A stretch of 64,000 nt of DNA from Tragulus kanchil (GCA_022376925.1 JAIOJX010000005.1:160161501-160225500), one strand, 5' to 3'. Counted from the first letter of the stretch, positions 1-11,046 are shown. The notes: generated by a model from the sequence alone, not told the origin. Numbers and translations: made by a program.

Positions 1-1964
1 GACCCCATTTGATGGGTTTGGTCTTTGGCAGTTTTGAAAGACCAGTTTGGGAACCGCTGCCCTCGGTGGTCAGGCTGAGCAGCTTACCTGGCAGGGTATG
101 GGGAGCCGCCACACCCCACCCGCCCCATCCCACACGCTGAGGATGTGGGGAACCCCACAATGAGAGCACGCAGGCTGGGAGATGAGGTCAAGGCATTCCA
201 GAATTGGCTTGGGGGCTGTCTCCCATTCCACAGAAAGGCCAAGACCCCAGAACTTTAGTGAAAAGAGGTGGCTTACCCATTAAAGCAATAGCTAAAATAA
301 ATGTTTCCTGAGCCTTTACCCTGAGCCAGGTACTGGGTAAACAAGATAGCTCAGGGAGATCGTGATTCTTGTTTCCATCCTCTTTTCTCCTACCTGGGGT
401 GGGGTGGGGTGGGGTGGGGGTGCTGGCTCAGAGCCAGGGGTCCCCTGAGTCCCTCCTGCAGAGCCCTCCCGCCTGGCAACCTCTTGCCTGAGAGTAGCTC
501 AGAAGAGATAGTAGGTGGGGAAGTCTCCATACATTCTGCTGGCACCACTCCAGGTCTCAGACTCTGGTTCAAGGGACTGCAGGGGAAGGAGAAGTCGAGG
601 GAGCCCGTAATCCCCTCACTGCCCAGGATGAGTGCAGTTACGGAGTCATTCTTCAGGAACTTGTCATTGCTTTTTTGTTTCTTCTCCCTGACCCAGGCTT
701 GGGTGCTAATGATATGAAATATGATTGAGAAGAGGGGAGGAAAAGGGAAAAGGGATGGGGAAAGGAAAAGGCTCAAGAAACCTTGCCACTGCCCTATCTA
801 AGCGTCCATAGCTTTCTAAAAGAAAGTCTGTAACTTCAGGGTTAAGTTTATGGAGCCTGGGTTTAAAGCCTCACGCAACCACTTGCTTAGCTACCCATCT
901 ACAGTCTACCAGATCTTCTCTGCCTAACTTTCCCTGTCTGTGAAATGGGAATAATAACAGGCCCCATCTACTAGGGTTGGTGTGAGGATTAAACAAGATA
1001 ATACAAAGTGCTCAGAATAGTGCCTGACAAGTGCTTGGTAAACGATGGCTGTTCTGATTGTTGTTCTTCTGTTGAACTGATTCTCAGTTCCCAAAAGCCC
1101 TCTTTTCTGACACCCTCACTGAGGTTCTCTTTTATCCCCCTGCCTCCCTTTCTCACTCCACACCTGAGACTCATCAACCTAGCCCCACCCCCTGTTTCTT
1201 AATCAGCCTCCGGCTCAGTTGTGATCAGAGCCTCCTTGATTGACAAGCCCCAAAGATTCACCACTTGCCTGCAGGTTCACTCCAGAGTCTACCTTGAGTC
1301 CGTCCCGCTGCTCTCCTCACCTGCCTTGTGCTGCTCTGAGGCTCCTGGGCCCTGCTTGGTGACTTGGAGCCCGTTGACGGTAGGAAAGATTCGCAATCCC
1401 TCCTCAGATGCACAGAAGGTAGATCCAGCTGGAGAAAGGGCAGGTGGCTGTGCCTTCTAGCACCCCACCTCCAGGGCACTTGAGCTGGCTGCCGTGGGTG
1501 GGAGCAGAGCTGAGGTGGGAAGGGCCACTTCTGTACTGGATCCCTCCAAGGAGAGGGGCTCTGTCTGCTCCACCGCTCCTCCGGGAATCACACTCCGCCA
1601 ACCTGCCTCATTAACTCACTGGCCCACAGGACAGAGATGCCGGGGCCTGCCAGGTCCCCAGACACCAGAGAGAGGGCCACTGGCCTCGGTAGGACCTGCC
1701 TCACAACTCTCGGCCAGGGCCAGACCTCACCTTTTCCTGCCTCTGTCTGTCTCGTTCTTCACTGACTAGTCTAGAGACTGAATGGGATCCTGTAAAGGCA
1801 TCCGATCTAACCTCTCGTGGCTTCTGATAGCTGAATCTTCTCCACCTCACCTCTTTGCCAAGTGTTACCTGGCTTCTGCTTGTTTGCCTCTAGTGATAGA
1901 CAGCTCAGATCTTTTAGAACCAAGCAGATGGATGAGGGCGAAGCCGAGACTGTTTCTTTCTAAT
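1..1964. other. Non-coding flank, no gene recognised
   Basis: No supportable exon seen on either strand. It contains a short GGGGT tandem run near 398-419 and an old MIR-like SINE at about 900-1060 (antisense; the 'gtgaaatgggaataataaca' core is recognisable). The rest is unique sequence. By human synteny the gene left of RAB44 would be CPNE5 in tail-to-tail orientation, but I see none of its coding sequence. Confidence 0.5.
900..1060 (-). mobile_element. MIR SINE fragment
   Basis: Antisense match to the MIR core: 'tgtgaaatgggaataataac', then 'gtgaggattaaacaagataa' and 'tgcctgacaagtgcttggta'. Confidence 0.7.
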
Positions 1965-2325
1965 AAGCAGTTTTTACTGGCGTTGCTTTACGGTGTTGTT
2001 CGTTTCTACTGTAGAGCACAATGAATCGGCTATACGTACACCTATCTCTCCTTCTCTCTGGACCTTCTTCCCATTCAGGTCACTGCTGTGGGTTAAGCAG
2101 GGCTCCCTGTCCTATACAGTATGTTTTCACTGGTTGTCTGTTTTATACACAGTATCAGTACTATATATGTGTCGATCCCAACCTCCCAATTCCTCCCTCC
2201 ACCACCCTCCCCCTTGGTATCTATATATTTGTTCTCTACACCCGCGTCTCTATTTCTGCTGTGCAAATAGGTTCATTTATGTCATTTTTCCAGATGAAGA
2301 GCAGAGACATCGGTTAAACTGATAG
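1965..2325 (-). mobile_element. L1 3' end, antisense
   Basis: Ruminant-type L1 3' sequence in reverse: 'atgaatcggctatacgtaca', 'ctgtcctatacagtatgttt', 'tttgttctctacacccgcgt', 'tatttctgctgtgcaaatag'. 5'-truncated copy. Confidence 0.75.
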
Positions 2326-2329
2326 GAGA

Positions 2330-3390
2330 TCTCTTCGCCTCCTGTCCTCCTCTCTGTCCTTCCACCTCTCTCTCTGTACTGCTGTCTCTGGAACTGTGTT
2401 TGCTTGTCTCACTATGAAACTGAGGTTTCCTCTGATTCAGAGGAGGAAGTCACCCATCCCCAAATGACGACAAAGTTCCCAGCTCAGCACCCTGCCCACA
2501 CTGGACCGCAGGACCTGGTGAGCATTTCTGTGGTTAAGGGTAAGCTGAGACAGTCAACATGTACAGCAAACACTGATGACAGGAGATAGTACAACCCCAG
2601 AGGCTACCTAAGACTCTCAAAGCAAGCTCCCCGAGGACGCTGGGATTCCAAGCCCCCAGGTTAGAACGCACGGCCACCTTTCAGCCAATGTTGGGGAATT
2701 CTGGGAACTCTCACAAAAGCTCCAAGAGGAGCCCATGAATTGTCTGAATCCAGTTTCCTGCTGCTCCCCAGGCTCCCCCAGCCACACCCCAGCGGTGCTT
2801 CAAGTGCATCCAGGACTGACACCTCAAGGCTGAGGAGGGGGACACCAGTGGCAGCAAGGCATGGGGGTGGGGTCCCCAGATGGCATCCCTTAGAGGCAGA
2901 TCTTGGGAAAAGAGGGTAAGGTTGGGGCTCAGGGAGACAGGTGGGGAATGGAGCATACCAGGGGCCATCAGAATGTCACCCTTCCCCAGGATTTGGATTC
3001 TGCTGGAAAGAAACCCCGTGCTTGCAAACAGATACACTGAGTGTAACAAGGTTCACCAGCTTTGCAGGTGTGGAAAAGTAGGGCTGTTTTAATAAACAGA
3101 GTGCATTGCAATTAACAGGGTGTATCAATTAGGAATCCACACTAAAACAAGCTCTTTGAAAAGTTTTCGTCAAAAAAAAAAAAAGAAAAGTTTTTGTCCC
3201 GCCCCTCAGGATTTATTCTTATTTCTGACTACAGAAGGAATACACAGTCATTGTAGAAGATTTGCAAATACAAATACATATAAAAAAAACACCCCCACAC
3301 TTGTACCCTGTAATTTTACCATCCAGAGATGTTTTGTCAATGTTGTGGTGTATCGTGCTTAAGTCATTTTTCTAGACGTTCCCTTTCTTT
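2330..3390. other. RAB44 3' flank, no gene recognised
   Basis: Pyrimidine-rich 2330-2400, then unique sequence. A short open frame at 2404-2589 (acidic Ser/Glu start) has no convincing acceptor and no family I recognise. A-rich tracts at 3171-3190 and an AT-rich stretch at 3230-3300. Confidence 0.4.
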
Positions 3391-3391
3391 C

Positions 3392-3605
3392 TTTTTTTTT
3401 TTTTTTTTAGGTAAGAAATAGATTTATTCAGATTCAGAGAAGGCATACTCCACAGACAGAGTGTGGGCCATGGCAGAGCAAATCCAGTGGCCCTGAAAAC
3501 ATGACATTCTTAGCTTTTCTGGGCTGGGTAATTCCATATGCTAATGAGTGGGAGGATTATTCCAGCTCTTTTAGGGAAAGGGTGGAACTTAAACATTTCC
3601 TTTCT
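3392..3605 (-). mobile_element. Retroposed LTR 3' end with poly(A) tail
   Basis: On the minus strand a sequence resembling the end of a ruminant LTR (ccatggcccacactctgtct ... AATAAATCTATTTCTTACCT) is followed directly by an A-run of about 20. The flanks carry similar pyrimidine motifs (ttccctttcttt at 3379 and tttcctttcttt near 3597), a possible target-site duplication. The A-tail implies copying from a polyadenylated RNA by LINE machinery. Left boundary good, right boundary approximate. Confidence 0.5.
3423..3428 (-). promoter_or_regulatory. Candidate RAB44 poly(A) signal inside an LTR-derived insert
   Basis: AATAAA on the minus strand 432 nt after the RAB44 stop, followed by a cleavage-like end and an A-run that belongs to a retroposed LTR 3' end (see 3392-3605). 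A second AATAAA lies at 3217-3212. Which one is used cannot be told from sequence. Confidence 0.35.
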
Positions 3606-3859
3606 TTAAAGAATTTTAACTCCCCTCTCCAGCCCCGACGCCCCCACCAGTCATATGATTCAGAAAAGTCCTTCTCTGAAGGCCAAAGGCCAGCATTAGT
3701 GCTGCCCTGCCCTGGGGTCTGCGTCCTGACCTAAGGAGGACTTTCCAGAACTTCCAAGCGAGTCTTCTCTGTCACTGTTGTGTCCAGGCAGGTGGGACAG
3801 GAGACGAGGAACAGGAAGCCCAGGGAGGTGGCTAGCCTTCCCCCGGCCAGGCCAGGAGC

Positions 3860-3950
3860 TCAGGAGCAGCAGCCGGCTCTCTTTGGGGGCTTCTCAGGGG
3901 CCACCTCCACCAGCGAGTCCTTCAGGCGGTCTTCTTGCATCTTGAGGGAC
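3860..3950 (-). CDS. RAB44: RAB44 coding exon 13 (C-terminus)
   Basis: 91 nt including TGA at 3862-3860. The acceptor is ttcacacag before 3950. It encodes SLKMQEDRLKDSLVEVAPEK and PPKRAGCCS. The closing Cys-Cys one residue from the end after a basic stretch is a Rab-type double geranylgeranylation motif, consistent with membrane attachment. The 3' UTR runs left from 3859. Candidate poly(A) signals (AATAAA on the minus strand) are at 3428-3423 and 3217-3212. Confidence 0.92.
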
Positions 3951-4860
3951 CTGTGTGAAGATGCCCGGGCATCAGTCCTCTCTCTCAGCTGCCGGAGGCA
4001 GCAGGAGGAGACCCAGGGACACACCTGGGGAGCTGCACCCCCTGAGCTTCCTCCTCCTATCTTCTCTGTCCCTGTCCTGCATTCCACATGGCATTTCTTT
4101 GTCTTTTCTGGCATTCTCTGTCGCCTACTGTGTGCCAGGCGCAAGGGATTCTGTGATTGTGAAGCTAGCACATCTTGCCTTAGGTTGTGCGGGAGACAGA
4201 GGGGAAGGTCGATCAGGACCCAGGAATGGGGCAGCACACAGAGGGACTTCACACCAGATCCTGGAGGGATTCAGGGGGAAGGGGACCGTGCTGGAGTTGA
4301 GTCGGAGCAGTGGACAAGGGTCCTCCGGCAGAAAATAGGGAGAGGTGTGTTCTAGGCCGAGGGCAGAGGTTTAGTGTCAGGAGAGAGCTTGGGGACTGGA
4401 GAGGCAATGCCTCTTCATTCATTCATTTATCCCCAGTTCATTTACTGTGTGCCTGGGGCTGTCCTAAATCACAGAGCCAAGGACTGACTGGCCGGAGGAA
4501 GCCTTGGCGGCAGCAGGGATTCAGGTCTTGACCTGCTAGGAAGCCACACACAGGACTTTGATTATAAAGCGAAAGGAAGCCATTGAGCAGTTTCCTGTCC
4601 CAGGGGTCAGGTGCGGACAGGTTTGCAGTTTGGCAAGCTCACTCCAGCTGCTTTGTCAGAAAAGGGAGATCATGTGGTATAAGACCCCTCCCACCTCACT
4701 CATTTCATTCATTAATTGAACACCTAGTTGTGTGCCAGGCTCCAAGGTGAGTCGCTGAGCAAAAAACATGTGGCCCTGCTGGAGTCCCAGCCTGGTGGGG
4801 AGGCAGGCAGCACCAAGAAAACACAACTGTAACTACAGTTTGTCAAGAAAGGCTTTGTGG

Positions 4861-4975
4861 GAATTCCCCGGCAGTCTGGTGGTTAGGACTCTGGGCGCTC
4901 CCTGCTGAGGGCCTGGGTTCGATCCCTGGCAGGGGAACTAAGATCCCACAGGCTGCTCTTTGCTGCCAAAAGAGA
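4861..4975 (+). mobile_element. tRNA-derived cetartiodactyl SINE
   Basis: Sense head 'ggcagtctggtggttaggac' with B-box-like 'gggttcgatccctggcaggg'. Repeated at 5940-6055 by duplication 1. Confidence 0.8.
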
Positions 4976-4999
4976 GGAGGACTTAGACGGACACTGAGA

Positions 5000-5031
5000 A
5001 TCGCTTCTTGGCCTTTTGGCTGAGAGCAAAT
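5000..5031 (+). pseudogene. U2 snRNA 5' fragment
   Basis: 'atcgcttcttggccttttgg' followed by 'ctgagagcaaat' matches the first ~32 nt of U2 snRNA with a few substitutions. It stops before the Sm site, so it is non-functional. Lies just behind a SINE. A second copy at 6080-6111 arises from duplication 1. Confidence 0.75.
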
Positions 5032-5094
5032 ATGAAGGAAACTGAGACCATGATTCAGATGTGGTGGGAACGGGGTGTGGGCTCCTCTGAGTGG

Positions 5095-5295
5095 CTGAAG
5101 CTTATGAGTGAGGGGCTCGCGTGGGGCACAGGGAGATGGCACGGGAGCCAATAGAGACCACCGGGAGGCATTTGAATTTTATTGTAAATGCAGTGGAAGC
5201 CACCGGAAGGTTGGGAGCAGGAGTGACTCTTGCTCTCGCAGAGCATGGAGGCTCAGAGAAGGGATGGGACTTCCTGGAGGTGTGGTGGCTGACGG
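5095..5295. repeat. Old interspersed repeat, family not named
   Basis: Text of the type 'gcatttgaattttattgtaa ... ggaagccaccggaaggttgg' occurs in several divergent forms in the window (also about 32590-32900, 42700-42960, 55100-55520). I recognise it as a common mammalian repeat but cannot name the family with certainty. Confidence 0.4.
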
Positions 5296-6543
5296 GCCTG
5301 GTAGAACTGGATTTTTTTGAGTCTGGAGGTCCTCTCCCACGGCCAGCCCTTCAGGGGAAGGGGACCGTGCTGGAGTTGAGTCGGAGCAGTGGACAAGGGT
5401 CCTCCGGCAGAAAATAGGGAGAGGTGTGTTCTAGGCCGAGGGCAGAGGTTTAGTGTCAGGAGAGAGCTTGGGGACTGGAGAGGCAATGCCTCTTCATTCA
5501 TTCATTTATCCCCAGTTCATTTACTGTGTGCCTGGGGCTGTCCTAAATCACAGAGCCAAGGACTGACTGGCCGGAGGAAGCCTTGGCGGCAGCAGGGATT
5601 CAGGTCTTGACCTGCTAGGAAGCCACACACAGGACTTTGATTATAAAGCGAAAGGAAGCCATTGAGCAGTTTCCTGTCCCAGGGGTCAGGTGCGGACAGG
5701 TTTGCAGTTTGGCAAGCTCACTCCAGCTGCTTTGTCAGAAAAGGGAGATCATGTGGTATAAGACCCCTCCCACCTCACTCATTTCATTCATTAATTGAAC
5801 ACCTAGTTGTGTGCCAGGCTCCAAGGTGAGTCGCTGAGCAAAAAACATGTGGCCCTGCTGGAGTCCCAGCCTGGTGGGGAGGCAGGCAGCACCAAGAAAA
5901 CACAACTGTAACTACAGTTTGTCAAGAAAGGCTTTGTGGGAATTCCCCGGCAGTCTGGTGGTTAGGGACTCTGGGCGCTCCCTGCTGAGGGCCTGGGTTC
6001 GATCCCTGGCAGGGGAACTAAGATCCCACAGGCTGCTCTTTGCTGCCAAAAGAGAGGAGGACTTAGACGGACACTGAGAATCGCTTCTTGGCCTTTTGGC
6101 TGAGAGCAAATATGAAGGAAACTGAGACCATGATTCAGATGTGGTGGGAACGGGGTGTGGGCTCCTCTGAGTGGCTGAAGCTTATGAGTGAGGGGCTCGC
6201 GTGGGGCACAGGGAGATGGCACGGGAGCCAATAGAGACCACCGGGAGGCATTTGAATTTTATTGTAAATGCAGTGGAAGCCACCGGAAGGTTGGGAGCAG
6301 GAGTGACTCTTGCTCTCGCAGAGCATGGAGGCTCAGAGAAGGGATGGGACTTCCTGGAGGTGTGGTGGCTGACGGGCCTGGTAGAACTGGAGTCTGGAGC
6401 CCCGCGCACTGCCCTCCCTCCTTCCTGTCTTCTGAGCCCTGTGCTTTATCAGGTGCTTCCTCAGAGAGGGCCTCCTCTCCCACATGAGTCAACTGAAGGC
6501 TTTCCAGAAGCTTCTGGGTGGGGAGCAGAGCAGGGGCACTCAC

Positions 6544-6620
6544 CGGGCCAGGTTCACCATGGGCTCCAGGATGTTGTGACCCAGGGCAGCACTGCACTCG
6601 CCAAAGGAGACCCCCAGCTC
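6544..6620 (-). CDS. RAB44: RAB44 coding exon 12 (G5 motif)
   Basis: 77 nt, acceptor ctgcag, donor gtgagt. It encodes ELGVSFGECSAALGHNILEP and MVNLAR. ECSA is the G5 element (E-x-S-A), here followed by Ala where classical Rabs have Lys. Present once. Confidence 0.9.
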
Positions 6621-6939
6621 CTGCAGCCAGACAGATGGGGAACGGATGCCATAGGGGAGACCTCTGAGAGTCCAGGCGGCAGCCCCCTGCCAGCAAAGAC
6701 CTGATCGTCCGACAGCATCCCACCCAGGACCTCCCCAGGCCCACCCCAACAGACGAGGTAGCCCGTCTCCGTCTCCTCGTCGCCCATGGTCCCCAGTCTT
6801 GCCCTTCTGCCCACTGTCCCTGCACTCTGGCTGGCCAGGTAGCAAAGATGCCACCCGGAAACACTCCACAGCCTTCAGAGTAACGGTAGGAAGACCATAT
6901 TCCAACCAGGAGAAATGTTCTTGGGGACATTTTTAAGTT

Positions 6940-7262
6940 ATTGTCTGTGTCCGCACAGTTGTGTCCAACTCTTTGGTGCCCCATGGACTGTAGACCACCA
7001 GGAATTTTTCAGGCCAGAATACTGGAGCAGGGAGCAGTCTCTCAGAGTCCTCTGAGATGCTGCCTCCTGGGTTGCAATCCTAATTGTGCTTCAAATAAAA
7101 CTTAACCCACAACTCTCAAAAAAAAAAAAAAAGAAAGAATACTGGAGCAGGCTGCTATTTCCTACTCCAGGGGATCTTCCTGATCTGGGGATCAAACCTG
7201 CATCTCTTATGCCTCCTGCATTACAGGCAGATTCTTTACTACTGTGTCATCTGGGAAGTCCT
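6940..7262 (-). mobile_element. BovA-type SINE, antisense, interrupted
   Basis: Antisense BovA sequence: 'cagttgtgtccaactctttg', 'ccatggactgtagaccacca', 'ggggatcttcctgatctggg', 'ttacaggcagattctttact'. It is split by the 7033-7135 insert. Confidence 0.85.
7033..7135 (+). mobile_element. Short poly(A) retrocopy of an LTR 3' end with 16-bp TSD
   Basis: About 85 bp ending in a poly(A) run sits between direct repeats agaatactggagcagg at 7017-7032 and 7136-7151, inside the older BovA SINE. An AATAAA at 7094-7099 lies ~20 nt before the tail. The body ('gatgctgcctcctgggttgc', 'aataaaacttaacccacaac') looks like the R region of a ruminant LTR. Structure is unambiguous; source family is from memory. 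Confidence 0.75.
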
Positions 7263-7355
7263 TTAAAGACATTAGCTATATATACTTTTTAAAATTTCAA
7301 GAGCATTTACTTGGAGAAAGATTGGGAAATGCTGCATAAAGGAGTGTAAGTACAG

Positions 7356-7625
7356 GACTTCCCTGGTGGTGCAGTGGTAAAGAATCTGCCTACTTCCTGA
7401 CCCGGGAAGATCCCACATGCCATGCGACGAAGTCCATGCGACACGACTATAGAGCCTGTGCTCCAGAGCCCACGAGCCGCAGCGACTGCGCCCAGGCACC
7501 CGAGAGCCCATGCACTGCCACAAGAGAAACCGATGTAATGAGAAGCTCACGCACTGCGACTGGAGAAAGTCTGCTCAGCAATGAAGACCCAGTACAGTTA
7601 AAAAATACAAATAATTTTAAAAAAT
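7356..7625 (+). mobile_element. tRNA-derived ruminant SINE
   Basis: 'ggacttccctggtggtgcag' and 'tggtaaagaatctgcctact' at the head, a body of 'agagcccacgagccgcagcg' type, and an A-rich tail near 7600. Confidence 0.85.
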
Positions 7626-7687
7626 TTTAGTGAAAAAATTTTAAGTACAAGTTACAAAGCACTTTTGTTAGTGTTTGAATATATACT

Positions 7688-7737
7688 GCGTTGGCCAAAC
7701 GTTCTTTAGAAAAACCAGAATGAACTTTCGGCCAATA
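7688..7737. mobile_element. Mariner-type MITE remnant
   Basis: Inverted ends 'gcgttggccaaacgttcttt' and 'gaatgaactttcggccaata' around 'agaaaaacca' match the ttggccaaaaagtt termini of ruminant mariner-derived elements. Confidence 0.6.
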
Positions 7738-8801
7738 TTTCCATTCTGTGTTGTATAATCCTTTTATTGGGGTTGTGGAGTGTGGGCTAATTATACTGCT
7801 AGGTTAAACCATATGAAAGTGCTGCTCTGATAGACGCCAGAGAGTCAGTATCAGTGATTTTATGTGATGCAACCTAACCTATCCCCAGAGATGCAGCTGT
7901 TTCCTGACTTCACACTCTATTGTAAGCATTTCCTCCACATCCTTAAATACTTTTCAGAACAGGATTCTTAATGAAAATTGCTAGCCTTTAGCATGGAGCT
8001 CCACAAAGTCACCACGAACTGCTGTGAAATGTTTGTTCTGTAAAGAACATTCTCATACAAACATGTTCAGCTATACATTATACCCAGGATCCATGACATT
8101 CCTCTCTTAGGAATGATCATTTCTGACTCTTTCCTTACCATAAATTGCTAGGGGAGGAATTGCTATGTCCAGGCAGTGAGTTACTACTTTTAAGAGGAAA
8201 AAACTCCCACCAACCAGGAGCCACAGGAGTGACCTCATGATTAGGAGAAATGAGAGAAGAAAGGGGAAGGAAATATGATATGGAAATATCACGAGGGGTG
8301 GTGTCTGAGGTAGGGTGGGGCGCAAGGCCTTTTCCCATCTGTATTATCCTCTAGATTTTCTGGAATGTAGTTAAATTCTACTAATAAAGACGTAGCATTC
8401 ACTGTCCCCTGGCTGGTGGTAGAGCGTTTGATGCAATCTTTCCAGGGAAGAATCTGGGTCTTAAGATAGAATAAATTAGAAGGCATGTTATGTTAATTAA
8501 AGACCAGAGATAAAATGAAGGTTTGATTGAGAATCTTGAGTGAAGCTTGAAAAGCTTTTGACTCTGAAGATGTTTTTCACGTAGGTCAGGACACTGTGGG
8601 GATTTGCTAATGCACGTGAGAGGTCCCATGTTCTGCCCACTGTCACCATCTCATATTCGGGTCTTAGGCCCGGGGCGGGGAAGGCTGATGGGAGGAAGGG
8701 ATCTCTCTCTGTGGCCTGGGCCAGGCTGTCCTATTCGCTACGCTCCAGGGAGGGGTCTGCCCAATCCAGTCTGGGGAAGGGGCTGACGCCCAGCTGCTCA
8801 C

Positions 8802-8903
8802 CTGGGCCAGCTGCCGCCCGGCCTCGGTGGACACTTGCCGATCCTCCTCACAGTCCGTCTTGTTTCCCAAGAGAAGGATGACCACGCCGTCCGACTCCGC
8901 CTC
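8802..8903 (-). CDS. RAB44: RAB44 coding exon 11 (G4 motif, left copy)
   Basis: 102 nt, exactly 34 codons. Acceptor gtgcag, donor gtgagc. It encodes EAESDGVVILLLGNKTDCEE followed by DRQVSTEAGRQLAQ. NKTD (residues 907-910) is the guanine-specificity G4 motif. Duplicated at 9889-9990. This is one of only two duplicated exons, with exon 6, whose repetition alone would not shift frame. Confidence 0.92.
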
Positions 8904-9888
8904 CTGCACACAGAACGTGTTCCCTCAGCCACACGTGTCGAGTGACAGCTGTGTGCCAGGCCCTGGGTGGCTCTGAGCCTGCTCTCCAGGAACAGGCGGC
9001 TGTGCCACTTCCCCTGTACACACACGGCCCCCTTTCCATATCACAGTCACTCCACACGCTTCACCTCTGACACGCTCCCCTCCATCTGCAGCAAGTCTAC
9101 CCCTCCTCTCTGCCTGCAAACCTATCACACACTCTCCAAGGCCAACCTCAAAGTCACCTCCCCTAGGAAGCCTTCCTGGATTGCTTTTTCTGCCAGTGCT
9201 CAACAGCCTAACATTTGATCACACGGTCTTCCTTGGCTCATCTCGTAATTGTTTCATGGATGACAAGTTTACTAAGAGTTCTGAAAGCAGTTGTAGCAGT
9301 TATTAATTCCAGGAGTAGACCTCATGATTAGGAGAAATGAGAGAAGAAAGGGGAAGGAAATATGATATGGAAATATCACGAGGGGTGGTGTCTGAGGTAG
9401 GGTGGGGCGCAAGGCCTTTTCCCATCTGTATTATCCTCTAGATTTTCTGGAATGTAGTTAAATTCTACTAATAAAGACGTAGCATTCACTGTCCCCTGGC
9501 TGGTGGTAGAGCGTTTGATGCAATCTTTCCAGGGAAGAATCTGGGTCTTAAGATAGAATAAATTAGAAGGCATGTTATGTTAATTAAAGACCAGAGATAA
9601 AATGAAGGTTTGATTGAGAATCTTGAGTGAAGCTTGAAAAGCTTTTGACTCTGAAGATGTTTTTCACGTAGGTCAGGACACTGTGGGGATTTGCTAATGC
9701 ACGTGAGAGGTCCCATGTTCTGCCCACTGTCACCATCTCATATTCGGGTCTTAGGCCCGGGGCGGGGAAGGCTGATGGGAGGAAGGGATCTCTCTCTGTG
9801 GCCTGGGCCAGGCTGTCCTATTCGCTACGCTCCAGGGAGGGGTCTGCCCAATCCAGTCTGGGGAAGGGGCTGACGCCCAGCTGCTCAC

Positions 9889-9990
9889 CTGGGCCAGCTG
9901 CCGCCCGGCCTCGGTGGACACTTGCCGATCCTCCTCACAGTCCGTCTTGTTTCCCAAGAGAAGGATGACCACGCCGTCCGACTCCGCCTC
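9889..9990 (-). other. RAB44: Second copy of RAB44 exon 11
   Basis: Same sequence as 8802-8903, in the right unit of the 8231/9318 duplication and the left unit of the 9967/11098 one. Two complete copies of G4 in one Rab fold would be senseless. Confidence 0.86.
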
Positions 9991-10344
9991 CTGCACACAG
10001 AACGTGTTCCCTCAGCCACACGTGTCGAGTGACAGCTGTGTGCCAGGCCCTGGGTGGCTCTGAGCCTGCTCTCCAGGAACAGGCGGCTGTGCCACTTCCC
10101 CTGTACACACGGCCCCCTTTCCATATCACAGTCACTCCACACGCTTCACCTCTGACACGCTCCCCTCCATCTGCAGCAAGTCTACCCCTCCTCTCTGCCT
10201 GCAAACCTATCACACACTCTCCAAGGCCAACCTCAAAGTCACCTCCCCTAGGAAGCCTTCCTGGATTGCTTTTTCTGCCAGTGCTCAACAGCCTAACATT
10301 TGATCACACGGTCTTCCTTGGCTCATCTCGTAATTGTTTCATGG

Positions 10345-10535
10345 ATGACAATAGCTTCTGTTTACTAAGAGTTTACTATATATCAGGTGCTGTGCTGAAA
10401 GCAGTTGTAGCAGTTAATCTTCACAACTCCTCTAAGAGAAAAGTGGGGCAATTGAATTCAGAGAGTTTAAGTCATTTGTCCGAGGTCACAGAGTTGGGAT
10501 GGGGTAGTGGGGATTCAGAACCAGGTCTTATCAGA
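10345..10535 (+). mobile_element. MIR SINE
   Basis: Sense MIR: 'ctatatatcaggtgctgtgc', 'gttaatcttcacaactcctc', 'agtttaagtcatttgtccga', 'ggtcacagagttgggatggg'. Repeated at about 11475-11665 by duplication 3. Confidence 0.75.
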
Positions 10536-11046
10536 ACCCAGAACCCAGAACCCAGCTCCCCTTGTATATTACTTTATTCTGCTTCTTTTGTATCTCTTTG
10601 ACTGGACTAGAAACTTCTAGAGAGAAGACAACATGTCTTTCTTCATACCCTTCTCTGGGCTCGTGTAGAATTTCATGTAGAATTTCAGCACATACACATA
10701 TAACAAGGACGGATCTGAGCTAGAGATGTTTGGAGAAAGGAATGATCACTCAGAATGACACTAGACTTGCGTTATCTCAGGTGTTAAGAATACATCACAG
10801 AGCTTCAGTATCTATGAAATACGTGGTCACGGGATACAGGAGAGTTTGTGTTGGAGGCCATACTATGTGGTTGTGGTTTCTTTTACTCCTATGCTCCCAG
10901 CCCATCTAGCCCATGCCCTCAGCGGATTATGTCACCCATATGTCCCCCATGTCCTTTGTGATCCTGGGAGAAAAGAGACAGCGGGAAGGACCCAAGTTCC
11001 CTCTTGACTCCACACATGGGGACCAAACCCAGTGGCATCAGCTCAC

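Larger units (their letters stand above)
4272..6390. repeat. Tandem duplication 1 (unit ~1.08 kb)
   Basis: 4272-5310 recurs at 5351-6390, offset 1079-1080. Copies are identical except for one G indel in a homopolymer (4888 region). The 40 bp between the units contain short scraps of the sequence that really follows copy 2 (gagtctggag, cctctcccac), i.e. a garbled copy end. It lies in the intron between RAB44 exons 12 and 13. Confidence 0.95.
8231..10404. repeat. Tandem duplication 2 (unit 1.087 kb)
   Basis: 8231-9317 and 9318-10404. The end of copy 1 (about 9267-9317) is missing pieces present in copy 2 (for example 'aatagcttct' and 'tatatatcaggtgctgtg') and carries a garbled 'tattaattccaggagta'. 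Contains RAB44 exon 11. Confidence 0.95.

Noticed and set aside
2404..2589. Small plus-strand frame with an acidic Ser/Glu start and a gtgagc after it
   Set aside because: No credible acceptor, no recognised family, and a length expected by chance. Not reported as an exon.
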